Under the pieces are notes generated by a model that made no database searches, was not told the DNA's origin, and worked only from the letters and a program-made list of their open reading frames with translations. A stretch of DNA of 25,239 bases. Source: a virus. Shown in pieces: positions 6,574 through 14,047 of the stretch (the stretch's first letter is position 1; each line of letters starts with the position of its first letter). The stretch spans positions 1-25,239 of IMG/VR virus record IMGVR_UViG_3300043119_000522; one strand, 5' to 3'. Both the position numbers and the translations under genes were made by a program.

Positions 6574-6726
6574 TTAATAATTAAATAAATAATAAATTAA
6601 GGACCATAGTGTTACTGTTACAGCACCTAGTACAGTCCAAACAATTGCTCTTGTGTAGTCTTTTTTTACTTTTTTCTTAGGAGTTATTCCCATAACTTCC
6701 TTTACGTGTTCGTTTATTTCTTCCAT
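6574..6726 (-). CDS. Small single-pass membrane protein
   Basis: 50 residues: a soluble charged N-terminus with a KKKVKKD stretch, then one membrane segment (about residues 28-48, AIVWTVLGAVTVTLWSLIYY). Positive residues before the segment suggest an N-in orientation. Function unknown. The ATG at 6726 lies only 5 nt after the -7 box of the promoter at 6732-6761, so its message may have almost no leader. Confidence 0.6.
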   Translation of the reverse strand: MEEINEHVKEVMGITPKKKVKKDYTRAIVWTVLGAVTVTLWSLIYYLFNY

Positions 6727-6731
6727 ACTAT

Positions 6732-6761
6732 GAATATAAGGATTTTATTTTATGATTGCAA
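6732..6761 (-). promoter_or_regulatory. Promoter for the 50-aa gene and queD-queE unit (TTG-N20-TATATTC)
   Basis: TTG at 6761-6759 lies within the last codons of the zinc-finger gene (AGT TTG CAA TCA TAA). TATATTC at 6738-6732 follows after exactly 20 nt. Confidence 0.5.
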
Positions 6762-7052
6762 ACTTTTTGGATAATATTTTTCATATAGCTCTACTTCTTT
6801 TCTTCCACAGTCATCACACTGAATTCCTCTTCCAACTGTGTTTAGCATTTGGTCATAGAAAGAAAGGCTTTCAAGCTCTTTCATTTCATCTTCAGTAAGA
6901 TCTGTTCTTTCTAAATTTTCAAACCAAGTACCTCTTCCCCACTTATCAATCTGGGCTTCTGCCTCAGGGATTGGTAAAGTCATGGAAATAAATCCGTGAT
7001 AACAATTTTCTTTTTCTTCACCACAGTGGTGACATGTTTCTAGTTTTTTCAT
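6750..7052 (-). CDS. Zinc-finger hypothetical protein
   Basis: 100 residues from MKKLETCHHCGEEKENCYHG. A longer reading from 7199 exists, but the ATG at 7052 overlaps the upstream stop as ATGA, which favours coupling. Two Cys pairs, CHHC (about 7-10) near the N-terminus and CDDC (about 80-83) near the C-terminus, can form a treble-clef or zinc-ribbon site. The middle is acidic and helical (DLTEDEMKELESL). Function unknown. Confidence 0.65.
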   Translation of the reverse strand: MKKLETCHHCGEEKENCYHGFISMTLPIPEAEAQIDKWGRGTWFENLERTDLTEDEMKELESLSFYDQMLNTVGRGIQCDDCGRKEVELYEKYYPKSLQS

Positions 7053-7387
7053 TTCCAAAATATTTGAATACCCATTATACAAACTGCTAAACCTAAACAA
7101 ACTAATGTTTTTAATGTTAGTGGCTCTCTGAACCAAGCCCATGACATGATTGTAAACACAACTGCACCTACAGCAAAGCCAAGTAGTCTGGAAGGCCAAA
7201 GCTGCCCTTCAAAGTATATTACCATATGTTTAACTGATGCTAGGTACAAAAGCGATAACGGTACTCCTATACAAGCCATTAAAAATGGATTATCTTTTGC
7301 CCATTGATACTTAAATTGACCCTGTAGTTGTATAAATGTAAGTATTTGTGCTAGTACTCCGTAAAATAATCCTATTATAAAATTCAT
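7049..7387 (-). CDS. Four-helix membrane protein resembling half a DMT/EamA transporter
   Basis: 112 residues with four predicted membrane helices (about 2-22, 33-52, 66-85, 91-110). The SRLLGFAVGAVVFTIMSW and WFREPLTLKTLVCLGLAVCI segments resemble the EamA/DMT half-unit, including the acidic residue before the last helix. Small multidrug-type proteins of this size work as dimers, but no substrate can be inferred. It overlaps both neighbours by 4 nt (ATGA), so it is part of one unit with the thioesterase and thyA. Confidence 0.6.
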   Translation of the reverse strand: MNFIIGLFYGVLAQILTFIQLQGQFKYQWAKDNPFLMACIGVPLSLLYLASVKHMVIYFEGQLWPSRLLGFAVGAVVFTIMSWAWFREPLTLKTLVCLGLAVCIMGIQIFWK

Positions 7388-7623
7388 ATAGGTAAAGTCA
7401 TTTCTATTATTAATTCTGATTTGTTCTGATGTATTTTATAGGTACAGAATTTATTGTCTGCTTTAAAGTATTTTTTAAATTTAAACACTACAATATCTTT
7501 TTCTCCATCCCAGGCATCTACCCAGTTGTATTGGTAATCAATCCCTAGTTCGGTTAATTTTCCTTCTAGGTATAGTTTCTTTGCTTGTGGTTCTAATTCG
7601 GAAACCGGTATATTAATTGTCAT
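7384..7623 (-). CDS. Hypothetical protein
   Basis: 79 residues, a predicted helix followed by strands (IDYQYNWVDAWDGEKDIVVF, FCTYKI, SELIIEM). No recognised family. Joined to both neighbours by ATGA and TAATG overlaps. Confidence 0.55.
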   Translation of the reverse strand: MTINIPVSELEPQAKKLYLEGKLTELGIDYQYNWVDAWDGEKDIVVFKFKKYFKADNKFCTYKIHQNKSELIIEMTLPI

Positions 7624-8012
7624 TATTTAGTTTTATATTTTTCTCTTACTCTATCTGAGATAGGAATTGCATCTCCGTTTTCATCTATACGAACAAATTT
7701 CATATTGGTGGATAGGATTGTTGATTGTATTCCTGAATAAACGTTGTGTGATCTAGCTTCCATATACAAAGTAACAGATGTGTTCCCTATTGTTACAACT
7801 TCACCATATACTTTGATTAGTTGTCCTTCTTTAGCAGGCTTTTTGAATACACATTGCTCAATTAGTAGTGTAACTATTCTTGGAGTGTCAGCCACTTGCA
7901 TGGCATAGGCAGCTGCCGCTGCATCCATCCAAGCCAGTAACTTTCCTCCAAATAGATTTCCATGAAACCCTAGATCAGATTTCTTAATTGGGTGTGTTGA
8001 GATTAATTCCAT
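7623..8012 (-). CDS. Hotdog-fold acyl-CoA thioesterase
   Basis: 129 residues, the usual length for single-domain hotdog acyl-CoA thioesterases of the YciA/BACH type. FHGNLFGGKLLAWMDAAAAA (about 16-35) carries the N-x-FGG and the catalytic Asp in WMD. VTLLIEQCVFKKPAKEGQLI is the following strand pair with the typical F..P...GD/Q turn. It would hydrolyse acyl-CoA to free acid and CoA in the cytoplasm. Such a gene is unusual in a phage and could adjust host lipids. It starts with a 1-nt overlap at the thyA stop (TAATG). Family is clear; substrate chain length is not. Confidence 0.85.
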   Translation of the reverse strand: MELISTHPIKKSDLGFHGNLFGGKLLAWMDAAAAAYAMQVADTPRIVTLLIEQCVFKKPAKEGQLIKVYGEVVTIGNTSVTLYMEARSHNVYSGIQSTILSTNMKFVRIDENGDAIPISDRVREKYKTK

Positions 8013-9055
8013 TAATTGCTTAAAGGTGCTTTAATTGTTGGGTGTGATTGGTAATCAAATAGTAGTACGTCTTGTATTGATGAACAATATATTCCATCCC
8101 TAACATGAACTGTTGGTAATTCAAATCCCTCTCTTTCAATCTGCTCCTTTGCTTGTTCAATATGATTTGAATACAAATGAACATCACCTAAGCTACCAAT
8201 CAATTGATCAGGAACCATATTAACTTCATCTGCTAACATCTCTAGTAACAATCCATAAGAAGCAATGTTAAACGGCAACCCAAGAAAAGAATCGACTGAT
8301 CTCTGCGACCACATTAAAGAGATTGCTCTACGAGGAATACCTTCTTTATCTAAGTAATCTGCTAGGGTACCATTTTGTTCTGCAAAAGAGCCTTTTGTTG
8401 ATATAAATGTTCTTTGTGAAAAAATAACATCTCTTTCATTCAAACTCAATTCTCTTGTATAAACTTGAAACCCATAATGACAAGGTGGAAGAACCATTTG
8501 GTCTAATTCTCCAACATTCCAAGCATTAACCATTAATCGTCTTGAGTCTGGATTTGTTTTAAGGTCGTTGATTAGGTTTTGGATTTGGTCTATTTCTATT
8601 TCTCCTTCCTTATAACCCCATTCTAATATATCTTTTTGTTTCCATTTTCTCCATTGCTTACCATAAATTGGACCTAACTCACCTATAACAGGATGTGGTT
8701 TCTCTCTATCTTTTATATATTGAATAAATTCTTCTTTAGTAAATAATCCTTTACCTTCTTTAGAATTATATCTATCTAAATAATTCTTATAAGCATCACC
8801 ATCCCAGATATGACAATTATTGTCAACTAAGTATTTAATATTTGTATCACCTCGTAAAAACCATAACAGTTCAGTTACAATTGTTTTGAATGGCATTTTC
8901 TTAGTTGTAAGTAAAGGAAAACCATCCTTCATGTTATGTCTGATAGTATAACCGAAGATTGATTTTGTTCCTGTACCTGTCCTGTCTTTCTTATCAACAC
9001 CATGTTCCAGTATGGTCTGAAGTAAGTCTGTGTATTGTTTATCTAGTTTATTCAT
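8012..9055 (-). CDS. thyA: Thymidylate synthase
   Basis: 347 residues, longer than the 264 of E. coli ThyA. It methylates dUMP to dTMP with methylenetetrahydrofolate. DRTGTGTKSIFGYTIRHNM is the N-terminal signature, SRRLMVNAWNVGELDQMVLP precedes the catalytic C192 in PPCHYGFQVY, and LGLPFNIASYGLL keeps N263, which marks dUMP rather than dCMP as substrate. DVHLYSNHIEQAKEQ is the C-terminal block. Two inserts explain the length: about residues 90-118 and about 207-234. It overlaps the 76-residue gene upstream by 8 nt. Confidence 0.97.
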   Translation of the reverse strand: MNKLDKQYTDLLQTILEHGVDKKDRTGTGTKSIFGYTIRHNMKDGFPLLTTKKMPFKTIVTELLWFLRGDTNIKYLVDNNCHIWDGDAYKNYLDRYNSKEGKGLFTKEEFIQYIKDREKPHPVIGELGPIYGKQWRKWKQKDILEWGYKEGEIEIDQIQNLINDLKTNPDSRRLMVNAWNVGELDQMVLPPCHYGFQVYTRELSLNERDVIFSQRTFISTKGSFAEQNGTLADYLDKEGIPRRAISLMWSQRSVDSFLGLPFNIASYGLLLEMLADEVNMVPDQLIGSLGDVHLYSNHIEQAKEQIEREGFELPTVHVRDGIYCSSIQDVLLFDYQSHPTIKAPLSN

Positions 9056-9278
9056 TTTCTTCTTTGTATTCTTTAAAACCTGATGTTAACCAATCCTTAC
9101 TGAAATGACCTATTGAGTATTCTTTTGCTTGAAGTACTGTTCCTTTGAAAGTTTTGCTGGAGTAGTTACATGTAGTTTTTGCACATAATACTGTTAGATC
9201 TCCACTACTATTAGCGTACTTCTTACCTTGTACGAAGAGTTTTTGTGGTACTTTAAGTCGACTATATTTATCTTCCAT
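9048..9278 (-). CDS. Hypothetical protein
   Basis: 76 residues, Lys-rich, with two Cys in VLCAKTTCNY and an acidic tail. No family recognised. Its end overlaps thyA by 8 nt. Confidence 0.55.
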   Translation of the reverse strand: MEDKYSRLKVPQKLFVQGKKYANSSGDLTVLCAKTTCNYSSKTFKGTVLQAKEYSIGHFSKDWLTSGFKEYKEENE

Positions 9279-9291
9279 TAGTTAATTTTAT

Positions 9292-9450
9292 TTATCTGTC
9301 TCGTAATCTACGTTTAACTATTTCTTCTAATTCTTGAGTAATCTCATCATTCAATTCCTCACCTATATTGTCCCACCAATCATCAAATCCTGCTCTATCA
9401 TAAAGGGCATCAAGAATTTCTAGTACGCATTTTTTAATTTCTCTGCTCAT
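9292..9450 (-). CDS. Small hypothetical protein
   Basis: 52 residues, an uninterrupted reading frame from ATG at 9450 to TAA at 9292. Strongly helical and acidic (DDWWDNIGEELNDEITQELE) with a basic end (KRRLRDR). It overlaps the gene upstream by 17 nt and fills what would otherwise be a gap in the operon. Confidence 0.5.
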   Translation of the reverse strand: MSREIKKCVLEILDALYDRAGFDDWWDNIGEELNDEITQELEEIVKRRLRDR

Positions 9451-9721
9451 ACTTTTCAATTGCTTGTTCTAATTCATATAACATTTGCTTTAACCTAAGT
9501 CCTATTAATTCATGACTCTTGTATTTTACTTCCTCTAGGGTCATTGTTGACTGACTTTTAAACCATTGTGGTGGTAAATCTTTTGTTACTCCTAGCATTC
9601 CTCCCTCAACTGATCTTGTACCTGAGTCGTACATTGTTACGTAACAATCAAATCTGATTTCACATAGACGTCTTTTATCAGCTTCTATTTCTGATACTGG
9701 TTGTATATTACTTTTATTCAT
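9434..9721 (-). CDS. Hypothetical protein
   Basis: 95 residues, with a strand-rich centre (CEIRFDCYVTMYDSGT) and a helical C-terminus (LKQMLYELEQAIEKYEQRN). No recognised family. Confidence 0.55.
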   Translation of the reverse strand: MNKSNIQPVSEIEADKRRLCEIRFDCYVTMYDSGTRSVEGGMLGVTKDLPPQWFKSQSTMTLEEVKYKSHELIGLRLKQMLYELEQAIEKYEQRN

Positions 9722-9722
9722 T

Positions 9723-9923
9723 TTAATTTATATTGTTTTTGGAATGTTGTCTGAAGTATGCAAGGGTTCTTAACTTTCTTAACATATCCCCGTCTTTGTA
9801 CATGTTATAGAAGTTATCTATTAACCTTAATGCTTTATAGAAATGCTGATTTGTTTCACAAGAGTCAATTACTTTTGTAATCCAATTGTACACATCGTAC
9901 TTGTTGTCTGATATTGCTGCCAT
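9723..9923 (-). CDS. Small hypothetical protein
   Basis: 66 residues, predicted all-helical with aromatic residues (FYKALRLIDNFYNMYKDG). No family recognised. It begins with a 1-nt TAATG overlap. Confidence 0.55.
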   Translation of the reverse strand: MAAISDNKYDVYNWITKVIDSCETNQHFYKALRLIDNFYNMYKDGDMLRKLRTLAYFRQHSKNNIN

Positions 9924-10132
9924 TATTTTTCTCTTTGTTTTAACATTGCGTCTGCCATTTTATAGCTTATTTGAGCCATATCTTCTGGTAGACTATACAT
10001 TCTATATCCTTCTCCTGTCATAACAGATTGCATTGCTTTTGCTGCAAAGTAATCTCTTAAGCTCATTCCTGAGTATCCTTCTGATTTATTGTCACAAGGA
10101 AATGCGTCTGGGTTTTTTAATTTATCTTCCAT
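9923..10132 (-). CDS. Conserved small phage protein (GMSLRDYFAAKAMQ family)
   Basis: 69 residues. The block GMSLRDYFAAKAMQ (about 22-35) followed by AQISYKMADAMLKQRE is, from memory, a very widespread small hypothetical protein of phages and prophages, with no assigned function. TAATG-type overlaps join it to both neighbours. Confidence 0.65.
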   Translation of the reverse strand: MEDKLKNPDAFPCDNKSEGYSGMSLRDYFAAKAMQSVMTGEGYRMYSLPEDMAQISYKMADAMLKQREK

Positions 10133-10353
10133 TATAATTTACTAAATTTTAGATATTGTGCTGCATCTGCTGCTGCTAAAAATTCTTTCATTACTCTTTT
10201 GAAAGAAGGTTTTTTACCTTTACGAGTTAATATCTCTATTGATGCTTTTCCTTCCTGCTTTGCTTCTCCCCAGTAGATAAGATACTGATCTTCTACCTCT
10301 ACTAGGTAAACTTCATTACCATTTACTTGTACTGTTGCTACTACTTTTCCCAT
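10132..10353 (-). CDS. Small hypothetical protein
   Basis: 73 residues; N-terminal beta strands (VVATVQVNGNEVYLVEVEDQ) then a basic stretch (TRKGKKPSFKR) and an Ala-rich helix. No family recognised. Confidence 0.55.
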   Translation of the reverse strand: MGKVVATVQVNGNEVYLVEVEDQYLIYWGEAKQEGKASIEILTRKGKKPSFKRVMKEFLAAADAAQYLKFSKL

Positions 10354-10355
10354 TG

Positions 10356-10703
10356 TTACAGACTGGTTAATACTGTTTCTAACATGTTTGTTTCATTCTT
10401 GAATAACTTTTCCTCTAATGCTTGTCGATTGTCTTCAATGTGGGTATGGATATTCTCTATGATCATATCATATGCTTTTGGATGGATAGACTTTGCAAAT
10501 GAAAATTTTGTGTTTGTTATTTGTACTCCACTATCTTTTAGTAAAACATAATAATGTTTCTGCTCATTAATAAGAAAATACTTATTTGTGAGTGGTGTCA
10601 TTCTCAAAGATGTCTTTGGATGATCTAACAATTTAGCAATAATATCTATAAATTGTTGCTCTTGTGTGGTTGGTGTGTACTTGAAAAACCTTTTAAATAT
10701 CAT
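10356..10703 (-). CDS. Hypothetical protein, first gene of the thyA operon
   Basis: 115 residues, basic N-terminus (MIFKRFFKYTP), then alternating helices and strands, and an acidic/Asn-rich C-terminus. No domain recognised. It directly follows the promoter at 10730-10759 and begins a run of tightly joined genes extending to about 6750. Confidence 0.6.
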   Translation of the reverse strand: MIFKRFFKYTPTTQEQQFIDIIAKLLDHPKTSLRMTPLTNKYFLINEQKHYYVLLKDSGVQITNTKFSFAKSIHPKAYDMIIENIHTHIEDNRQALEEKLFKNETNMLETVLTSL

Positions 10704-10729
10704 AAAACCTTTGTTTTAAATTTATACTT

Positions 10730-10759
10730 TAATATATGAACTATTTTTTATATTTCCAA
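10730..10759 (-). promoter_or_regulatory. Promoter for the thyA operon (TTG-N20-TATATTA)
   Basis: TTG at 10759-10757 and TATATTA at 10736-10730, 20 nt apart. The stretch from TTTGG to TATAAATTT is nearly identical to the promoter at 19642-19671. Confidence 0.75.
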
Positions 10760-10771
10760 ATTATTTCTAAC

Positions 10772-11482
10772 TTACTTTTTATATTTCCAAATAAATCCTC
10801 CAGCAGATTTAATTTCTTCCCTACAGCAGGATGTTATGTTGGTTACTTGAATATTTAGAACTTCTCCTGCTTCTTTAGCTGAATTCCACTCTTTGACAAA
10901 GGTACCATCTTTGCTGTACTGGATGGTAGGTTTTCGTCTATTCTGAGCTATTGCTCTACTGCCTACTTCATCTACAAATATCACTGTTTCTGTAATGTTT
11001 GTTTTATATTTCCAAATAAAACCCCCAGCAGACTTTCCTTTCCCCTTTACACATTTTGATATACTTGTTCTAAATATATTTAGAGTTTCTCCTGCTTCTT
11101 TTACTGATCTCCATTCCTTGATGAGTATTCCTTTTAGTGAATACTGTACAACTGGTTTCCAGCAATTCTGTATAAATTCTTGTGACATTCTTCCTGATTT
11201 ATCTCCAGTCTCTGTTAATCTGCAGTTTAATCCTCTTTCTCCAATAGTATTGTAGAAGTCTTGCCAATGTCTCTCACGAACGTTTAATTCCTCAACACTA
11301 CACTGTTCTATAACTTCAAAGATATGTTGAGAGAAACCATACTTTACTAGTGAATTATAAAGTTTAGGTTGTGTTTTACAATTAGTTAAGTACTTATATT
11401 CCTTTAACCTTTTACTAACATTTATACTTTGTCCTATATAAGTTTTATTACTTGGACTTGTTATTCTATAAATCCCTATCAT
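10772..11482 (-). CDS. GIY-YIG homing endonuclease with two NUMOD1-type repeats
   Basis: 236 residues from MIGIYRITSPSNKTYIGQS; an upstream in-frame Met at 11512 is less likely because GIYRI should lie near the N-terminus. GIYRI and TYIGQS form the GIY-YIG motif, followed by catalytic-type Arg in VSKRLKEY and Glu in VRERHWQDFYN. The C-terminal half has two copies of an intron-encoded-nuclease repeat: VVQYSLKGILIKEWRSVKEA and TIQYSKDGTFVKEWNSAKEA, each ending SAGGFIWKYK. These bind DNA. It is freestanding between transcription units; a short peptide-like remnant and an inverted repeat lie just upstream. Confidence 0.85.
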   Translation of the reverse strand: MIGIYRITSPSNKTYIGQSINVSKRLKEYKYLTNCKTQPKLYNSLVKYGFSQHIFEVIEQCSVEELNVRERHWQDFYNTIGERGLNCRLTETGDKSGRMSQEFIQNCWKPVVQYSLKGILIKEWRSVKEAGETLNIFRTSISKCVKGKGKSAGGFIWKYKTNITETVIFVDEVGSRAIAQNRRKPTIQYSKDGTFVKEWNSAKEAGEVLNIQVTNITSCCREEIKSAGGFIWKYKK

Positions 11483-11502
11483 ATTAACTAAAAAAGGAGA
11501 AA

Positions 11503-11577
11503 TTAAAAACAACTACCTGGTCCGTAGTAAATTTTTAAAATCTCCATAATATTTTTATCGGTAGGACCAGTACCTTT
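11503..11577 (-). other. Inverted repeat and short coding-like remnant upstream of GIY-YIG gene
   Basis: CTGGTCC (11570-11564) and GGACCAG (11523-11517) form a 7-bp inverted repeat with a 40-nt A/T-rich loop. The same stretch reads as 24 open codons (GTGPTDKNIMEIL then KIYYGPGSCF) ending in TAA, with a stop just upstream and no good start. It could be the tail of a gene displaced by the homing gene, or a structured leader. Confidence 0.3.
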
Positions 11578-11613
11578 TTATTTAATATAAATATCACAGA
11601 ATTATAAAAAATG

Positions 11614-12000
11614 TTATTTGTTTTTTACTATTTCTATTAATTTTTTAAGGCAAGCAAGTTCTGCTGCTTCGTGTTTCTTCCATTGTTCACTTAGATTTTC
11701 ATCATTCCAATCAATTTCTGAGTATATTACATAATCATACCAAGCAGTTTTAGTGGTTTTGCCTCCTTTGAATTTTACTTCACCTACTATATGGTACTTC
11801 TCTCTAAACCATCTAAATGCTTGTTGGTATAGTGGTGCTGAAAAGTAATTTATTGAATCATTATTATCTTCTTTCAAGTTTCTTAAAGACAATATAAATT
11901 GTTGTCTTCCCAAGTTATTATAATAACCAAAACAAGGTTCATCAAATCCTAATTCTTTTAAAGCTAATGCTTGTTCATAAGGTATAAATTCTTTTTCCAT
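11614..12000 (-). CDS. Conserved flavobacterial phage-type protein
   Basis: 128 residues starting MEKEFIPYEQALALKELGFD with EPCFGYY next, then AFRWFREKYHIVGEV and a C-terminal EAAELACLKKLIEIVKNK. This pattern is, from memory, very common in proteins from flavobacteria, their phages and related metagenomes, all of unknown function. The stop context AACAAATAA recurs at other gene ends here. Function cannot be assigned. Confidence 0.7.
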   Translation of the reverse strand: MEKEFIPYEQALALKELGFDEPCFGYYNNLGRQQFILSLRNLKEDNNDSINYFSAPLYQQAFRWFREKYHIVGEVKFKGGKTTKTAWYDYVIYSEIDWNDENLSEQWKKHEAAELACLKKLIEIVKNK

Positions 12001-12010
12001 AACTCTTATT

Positions 12011-12262
12011 TTAATTTTTATAAACTTTTTTGTAAGCCTCCTTTATTGCTGCATATATGAATAACCCTAATAATAAACTATCAAATACTATTACACTCCA
12101 TCTAACCCATTCTGGTGTTGGAAGTATAGTAGGTGCAAATATTATTAAAACTCCAAATCCTGTACATGCCCAGATCATAACTAAACAACCTATCATTGCT
12201 CCTACTACAAACTCTACTACAGGAGATATCAATACCCAAATAAATTCTAAAAACTTTTTCAT
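12011..12262 (-). CDS. Two-helix membrane protein
   Basis: 83 residues with two or three hydrophobic segments (about 8-45 and 54-73) and a basic C-terminus (KEAYKKVYKN). Leader AAATAAAGGTTATG. No family recognised. The size is compatible with a holin, but no sequence feature supports that beyond topology. Confidence 0.6.
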   Translation of the reverse strand: MKKFLEFIWVLISPVVEFVVGAMIGCLVMIWACTGFGVLIIFAPTILPTPEWVRWSVIVFDSLLLGLFIYAAIKEAYKKVYKN

Positions 12263-12267
12263 AACCT

Positions 12268-12501
12268 TTATTTTTTAATTACTTTTTGTATTCTGTCGAA
12301 TAGTTTTTTTAAATCTTGTTCGTCGTCAATAGACCACTTCTCTGTTTTTAAAACATAAAAACATCCTTCATCTCTATCGATTCCTAAAGATGATTCACAT
12401 TCAATTATTAGAGATTCGTATTGATCTGAGCTTGTAATACAATTCCCATCTTGTGAGAATTCAAACGTTGCTCTTTCTAAAATAATTCCTTGTTCTTCCA
12501 T
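12268..12501 (-). CDS. Hypothetical protein
   Basis: 77 residues, acidic, alternating strands and a C-terminal helix (EQDLKKLFDRIQKVIKK). No recognised family. First gene after the combined terminator/promoter at 12528-12562. Confidence 0.6.
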   Translation of the reverse strand: MEEQGIILERATFEFSQDGNCITSSDQYESLIIECESSLGIDRDEGCFYVLKTEKWSIDDEQDLKKLFDRIQKVIKK

Positions 12502-12527
12502 AACCTTTTACTTTTGATTTATATTAT

Positions 12528-12557
12528 AAAGATAAGAAAAAAGACTTGAGTAAACAA
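12528..12557 (-). promoter_or_regulatory. Promoter (TTG-N20-TATCTTT) overlapping a terminator
   Basis: TTG at 12557-12555 is inside the 5' arm of the hairpin at 12541-12562. TATCTTT at 12534-12528 follows after 20 nt. The -7 region through TATAATATAAATC is identical to that of the promoter at 18042-18071. Confidence 0.7.
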
Positions 12558-12562
12558 GCCTT
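12541..12562 (-). terminator. Intrinsic terminator after the 12577-12945 gene
   Basis: 8-bp stem AAGGCTTG/CAAGTCTT (one G-T pair) with loop TTTACT, followed by TTTT. It lies 14 nt past the stop codon and overlaps the next promoter. Confidence 0.75.
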
Positions 12563-12576
12563 TTTATAATTATTTT

Positions 12577-12945
12577 TTAAAATACTTCAATATCATCAGG
12601 ATATCTCCCTCGCTGTTTGAATACTCTTTGAATGTATGGTATCTGTTTCCAATCATCTACTCCATTTGGTGCTTCAGCATCATAGTACTTTCCTTTGTAC
12701 TTAACCCAAACATGTCCCATTGTCATACCAATACTCCAATATGTACTCCATATTTCAGCTCCTGGGTATTCTTCTCTAAACTTTTGAGCAAAGATATCAC
12801 AAAACCCATCATTACATATTTCTGGGGTAAATTCATCCCAGGTAGGTTCTGCTAGGTCTTGTTCATCTCCTGTACGTTTTAGTATACGATTAATATCATC
12901 AGGAGTAATTGTGTTCTCTTTTAGCAGATCAGCTAACTTTATCAT
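12577..12945 (-). CDS. Papain/transglutaminase-like fold protein (predicted)
   Basis: 122 residues. A Cys in CNDGFCDIFAQKF (about 44-56), a His in GMTMGHVWVKYKGKYYDAEA (about 73-92) and an Asp in YYDAE are spaced as in the Cys-His-Asp proteases/transglutaminase-like proteins, and I recall the same pattern in a family of phage hypotheticals. The N-terminus MIKLADLLKEN resembles virion-associated proteins in other phages. Activity is inferred only from the triad-like pattern. Confidence 0.5.
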   Translation of the reverse strand: MIKLADLLKENTITPDDINRILKRTGDEQDLAEPTWDEFTPEICNDGFCDIFAQKFREEYPGAEIWSTYWSIGMTMGHVWVKYKGKYYDAEAPNGVDDWKQIPYIQRVFKQRGRYPDDIEVF

Positions 12946-12969
12946 ACTTTACTTTATAATAAATATCAA

Positions 12970-13368
12970 TTACCCTACAACAATTTTATATCCTGTATCA
13001 ATTCTTTCAAATTCTTTTACAATCATTCCTTCAAATTCTTCACCATACCTGCCCATATTAGCTCCACCACCAATGTAAGGTCCTCCGGAAGGATCTACCA
13101 TGTCGATTTTATCTTTTAGTGATTCAACCATTGTAACGTATTTTGGATAGTAGTGAGTGTTTGTTTCATCATCCCATTCATGAACAGATTGTTTGAATTC
13201 ATTGAAACTTAATCTACCTCCATCCCCTACATAAGCATTATACGCTTTTGTGTAATCATTTGGATAGCCAATTCTACAGAAATTAAAATTACCTTCCCAT
13301 AAAATGTTTTGCTCACTATCTAGTGTGAAAGTGAATTGATCTCCGTATCTATTTGTATGTGTTATCAT
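12970..13368 (-). CDS. Hypothetical protein
   Basis: 132 residues, rich in Gly, Asn and Tyr, predicted mostly beta (TFTLDSEQNILWEGNFNF near the N-terminus; GGPYIGGGANMG near 94-105). No recognised family. It overlaps the phosphoesterase gene by 4 nt (ATGA). Confidence 0.6.
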   Translation of the reverse strand: MITHTNRYGDQFTFTLDSEQNILWEGNFNFCRIGYPNDYTKAYNAYVGDGGRLSFNEFKQSVHEWDDETNTHYYPKYVTMVESLKDKIDMVDPSGGPYIGGGANMGRYGEEFEGMIVKEFERIDTGYKIVVG

Positions 13369-14042
13369 ATTTCAAATATGTTTCCATTACTACTTAAAAA
13401 ACCAAACTTGTTATCAGTAACAACTGATCCATTGCTAAACCAAGTATCATATTTACTTAGTTTTTGCATACCGGCGTTAATAATGTCTTGGTAGTTGTGA
13501 ATGTGACCAAATAAGTGATACTTAGGTTGTACTTCTAATACTCTGTTCAAAAGTGATTTATCACCACACATCTCAAATCTTCTATCTCTGTTGTAAGATT
13601 TATCTAAGATACCTTTTGGTGGTCCGTGAGTAACTAGAATGTCAACGTAATTAGGTATTGCCTGAGGCCAGTATCTGTCTAGTTTAACTCTATCTTTCAT
13701 GAAAGCCCAGTTACCAAAGTTTGGTGTGTATGGATTACCATAAATCAACACTCCTTCTATATCAACTAAATCATCCTCCAAATAAAGAATACCAGCCTCT
13801 GCAAAATCTTTTTTAATAACTAATTTTTTCTCAATAGAGGTATCGTGGTTACCTGCAACATAGATTTTGTTTCTGATAGGTAGTTCTTTGTACCAGTCTA
13901 TAAACTCTCTTACTTCAGGTTCATTGTTGTAAGGATCACGAGAATTGCTACAATCACCTGAGTGTATAACCATGTCAATACCTGAGGGTACGTTTAATAA
14001 ATCGTGATACGTGTGGGTATCACCAATATGCCAAATTTTCAT
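13365..14042 (-). CDS. Calcineurin-like metallophosphoesterase
   Basis: 225 residues. The metal-binding motifs appear in order: WHIGDTHTYHD (D-x-H, about 4-14), IHSGDCSN (GD), YVAGNHDTS (GNHD, about 61-69), VTHGPPKG (GPP, typical of MPPED-type enzymes) and HLFGHIHNYQD (GHxH). It would remove or hydrolyse phosphate esters using two metal ions. In this neighbourhood (HAD and cREC genes upstream, ligase and kinase genes further upstream) a role on RNA ends is plausible, but nucleotide or protein substrates cannot be excluded. Confidence 0.9.
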   Translation of the reverse strand: MKIWHIGDTHTYHDLLNVPSGIDMVIHSGDCSNSRDPYNNEPEVREFIDWYKELPIRNKIYVAGNHDTSIEKKLVIKKDFAEAGILYLEDDLVDIEGVLIYGNPYTPNFGNWAFMKDRVKLDRYWPQAIPNYVDILVTHGPPKGILDKSYNRDRRFEMCGDKSLLNRVLEVQPKYHLFGHIHNYQDIINAGMQKLSKYDTWFSNGSVVTDNKFGFLSSNGNIFEI

Positions 14043-14047
14043 AACTT

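Noticed and set aside
7053-7199. N-terminal extension of the zinc-finger protein to 149 residues with a CCRCSC segment
   Set aside because: It lies in another frame of the membrane-protein gene; the ATGA overlap start at 7052 explains the layout better.
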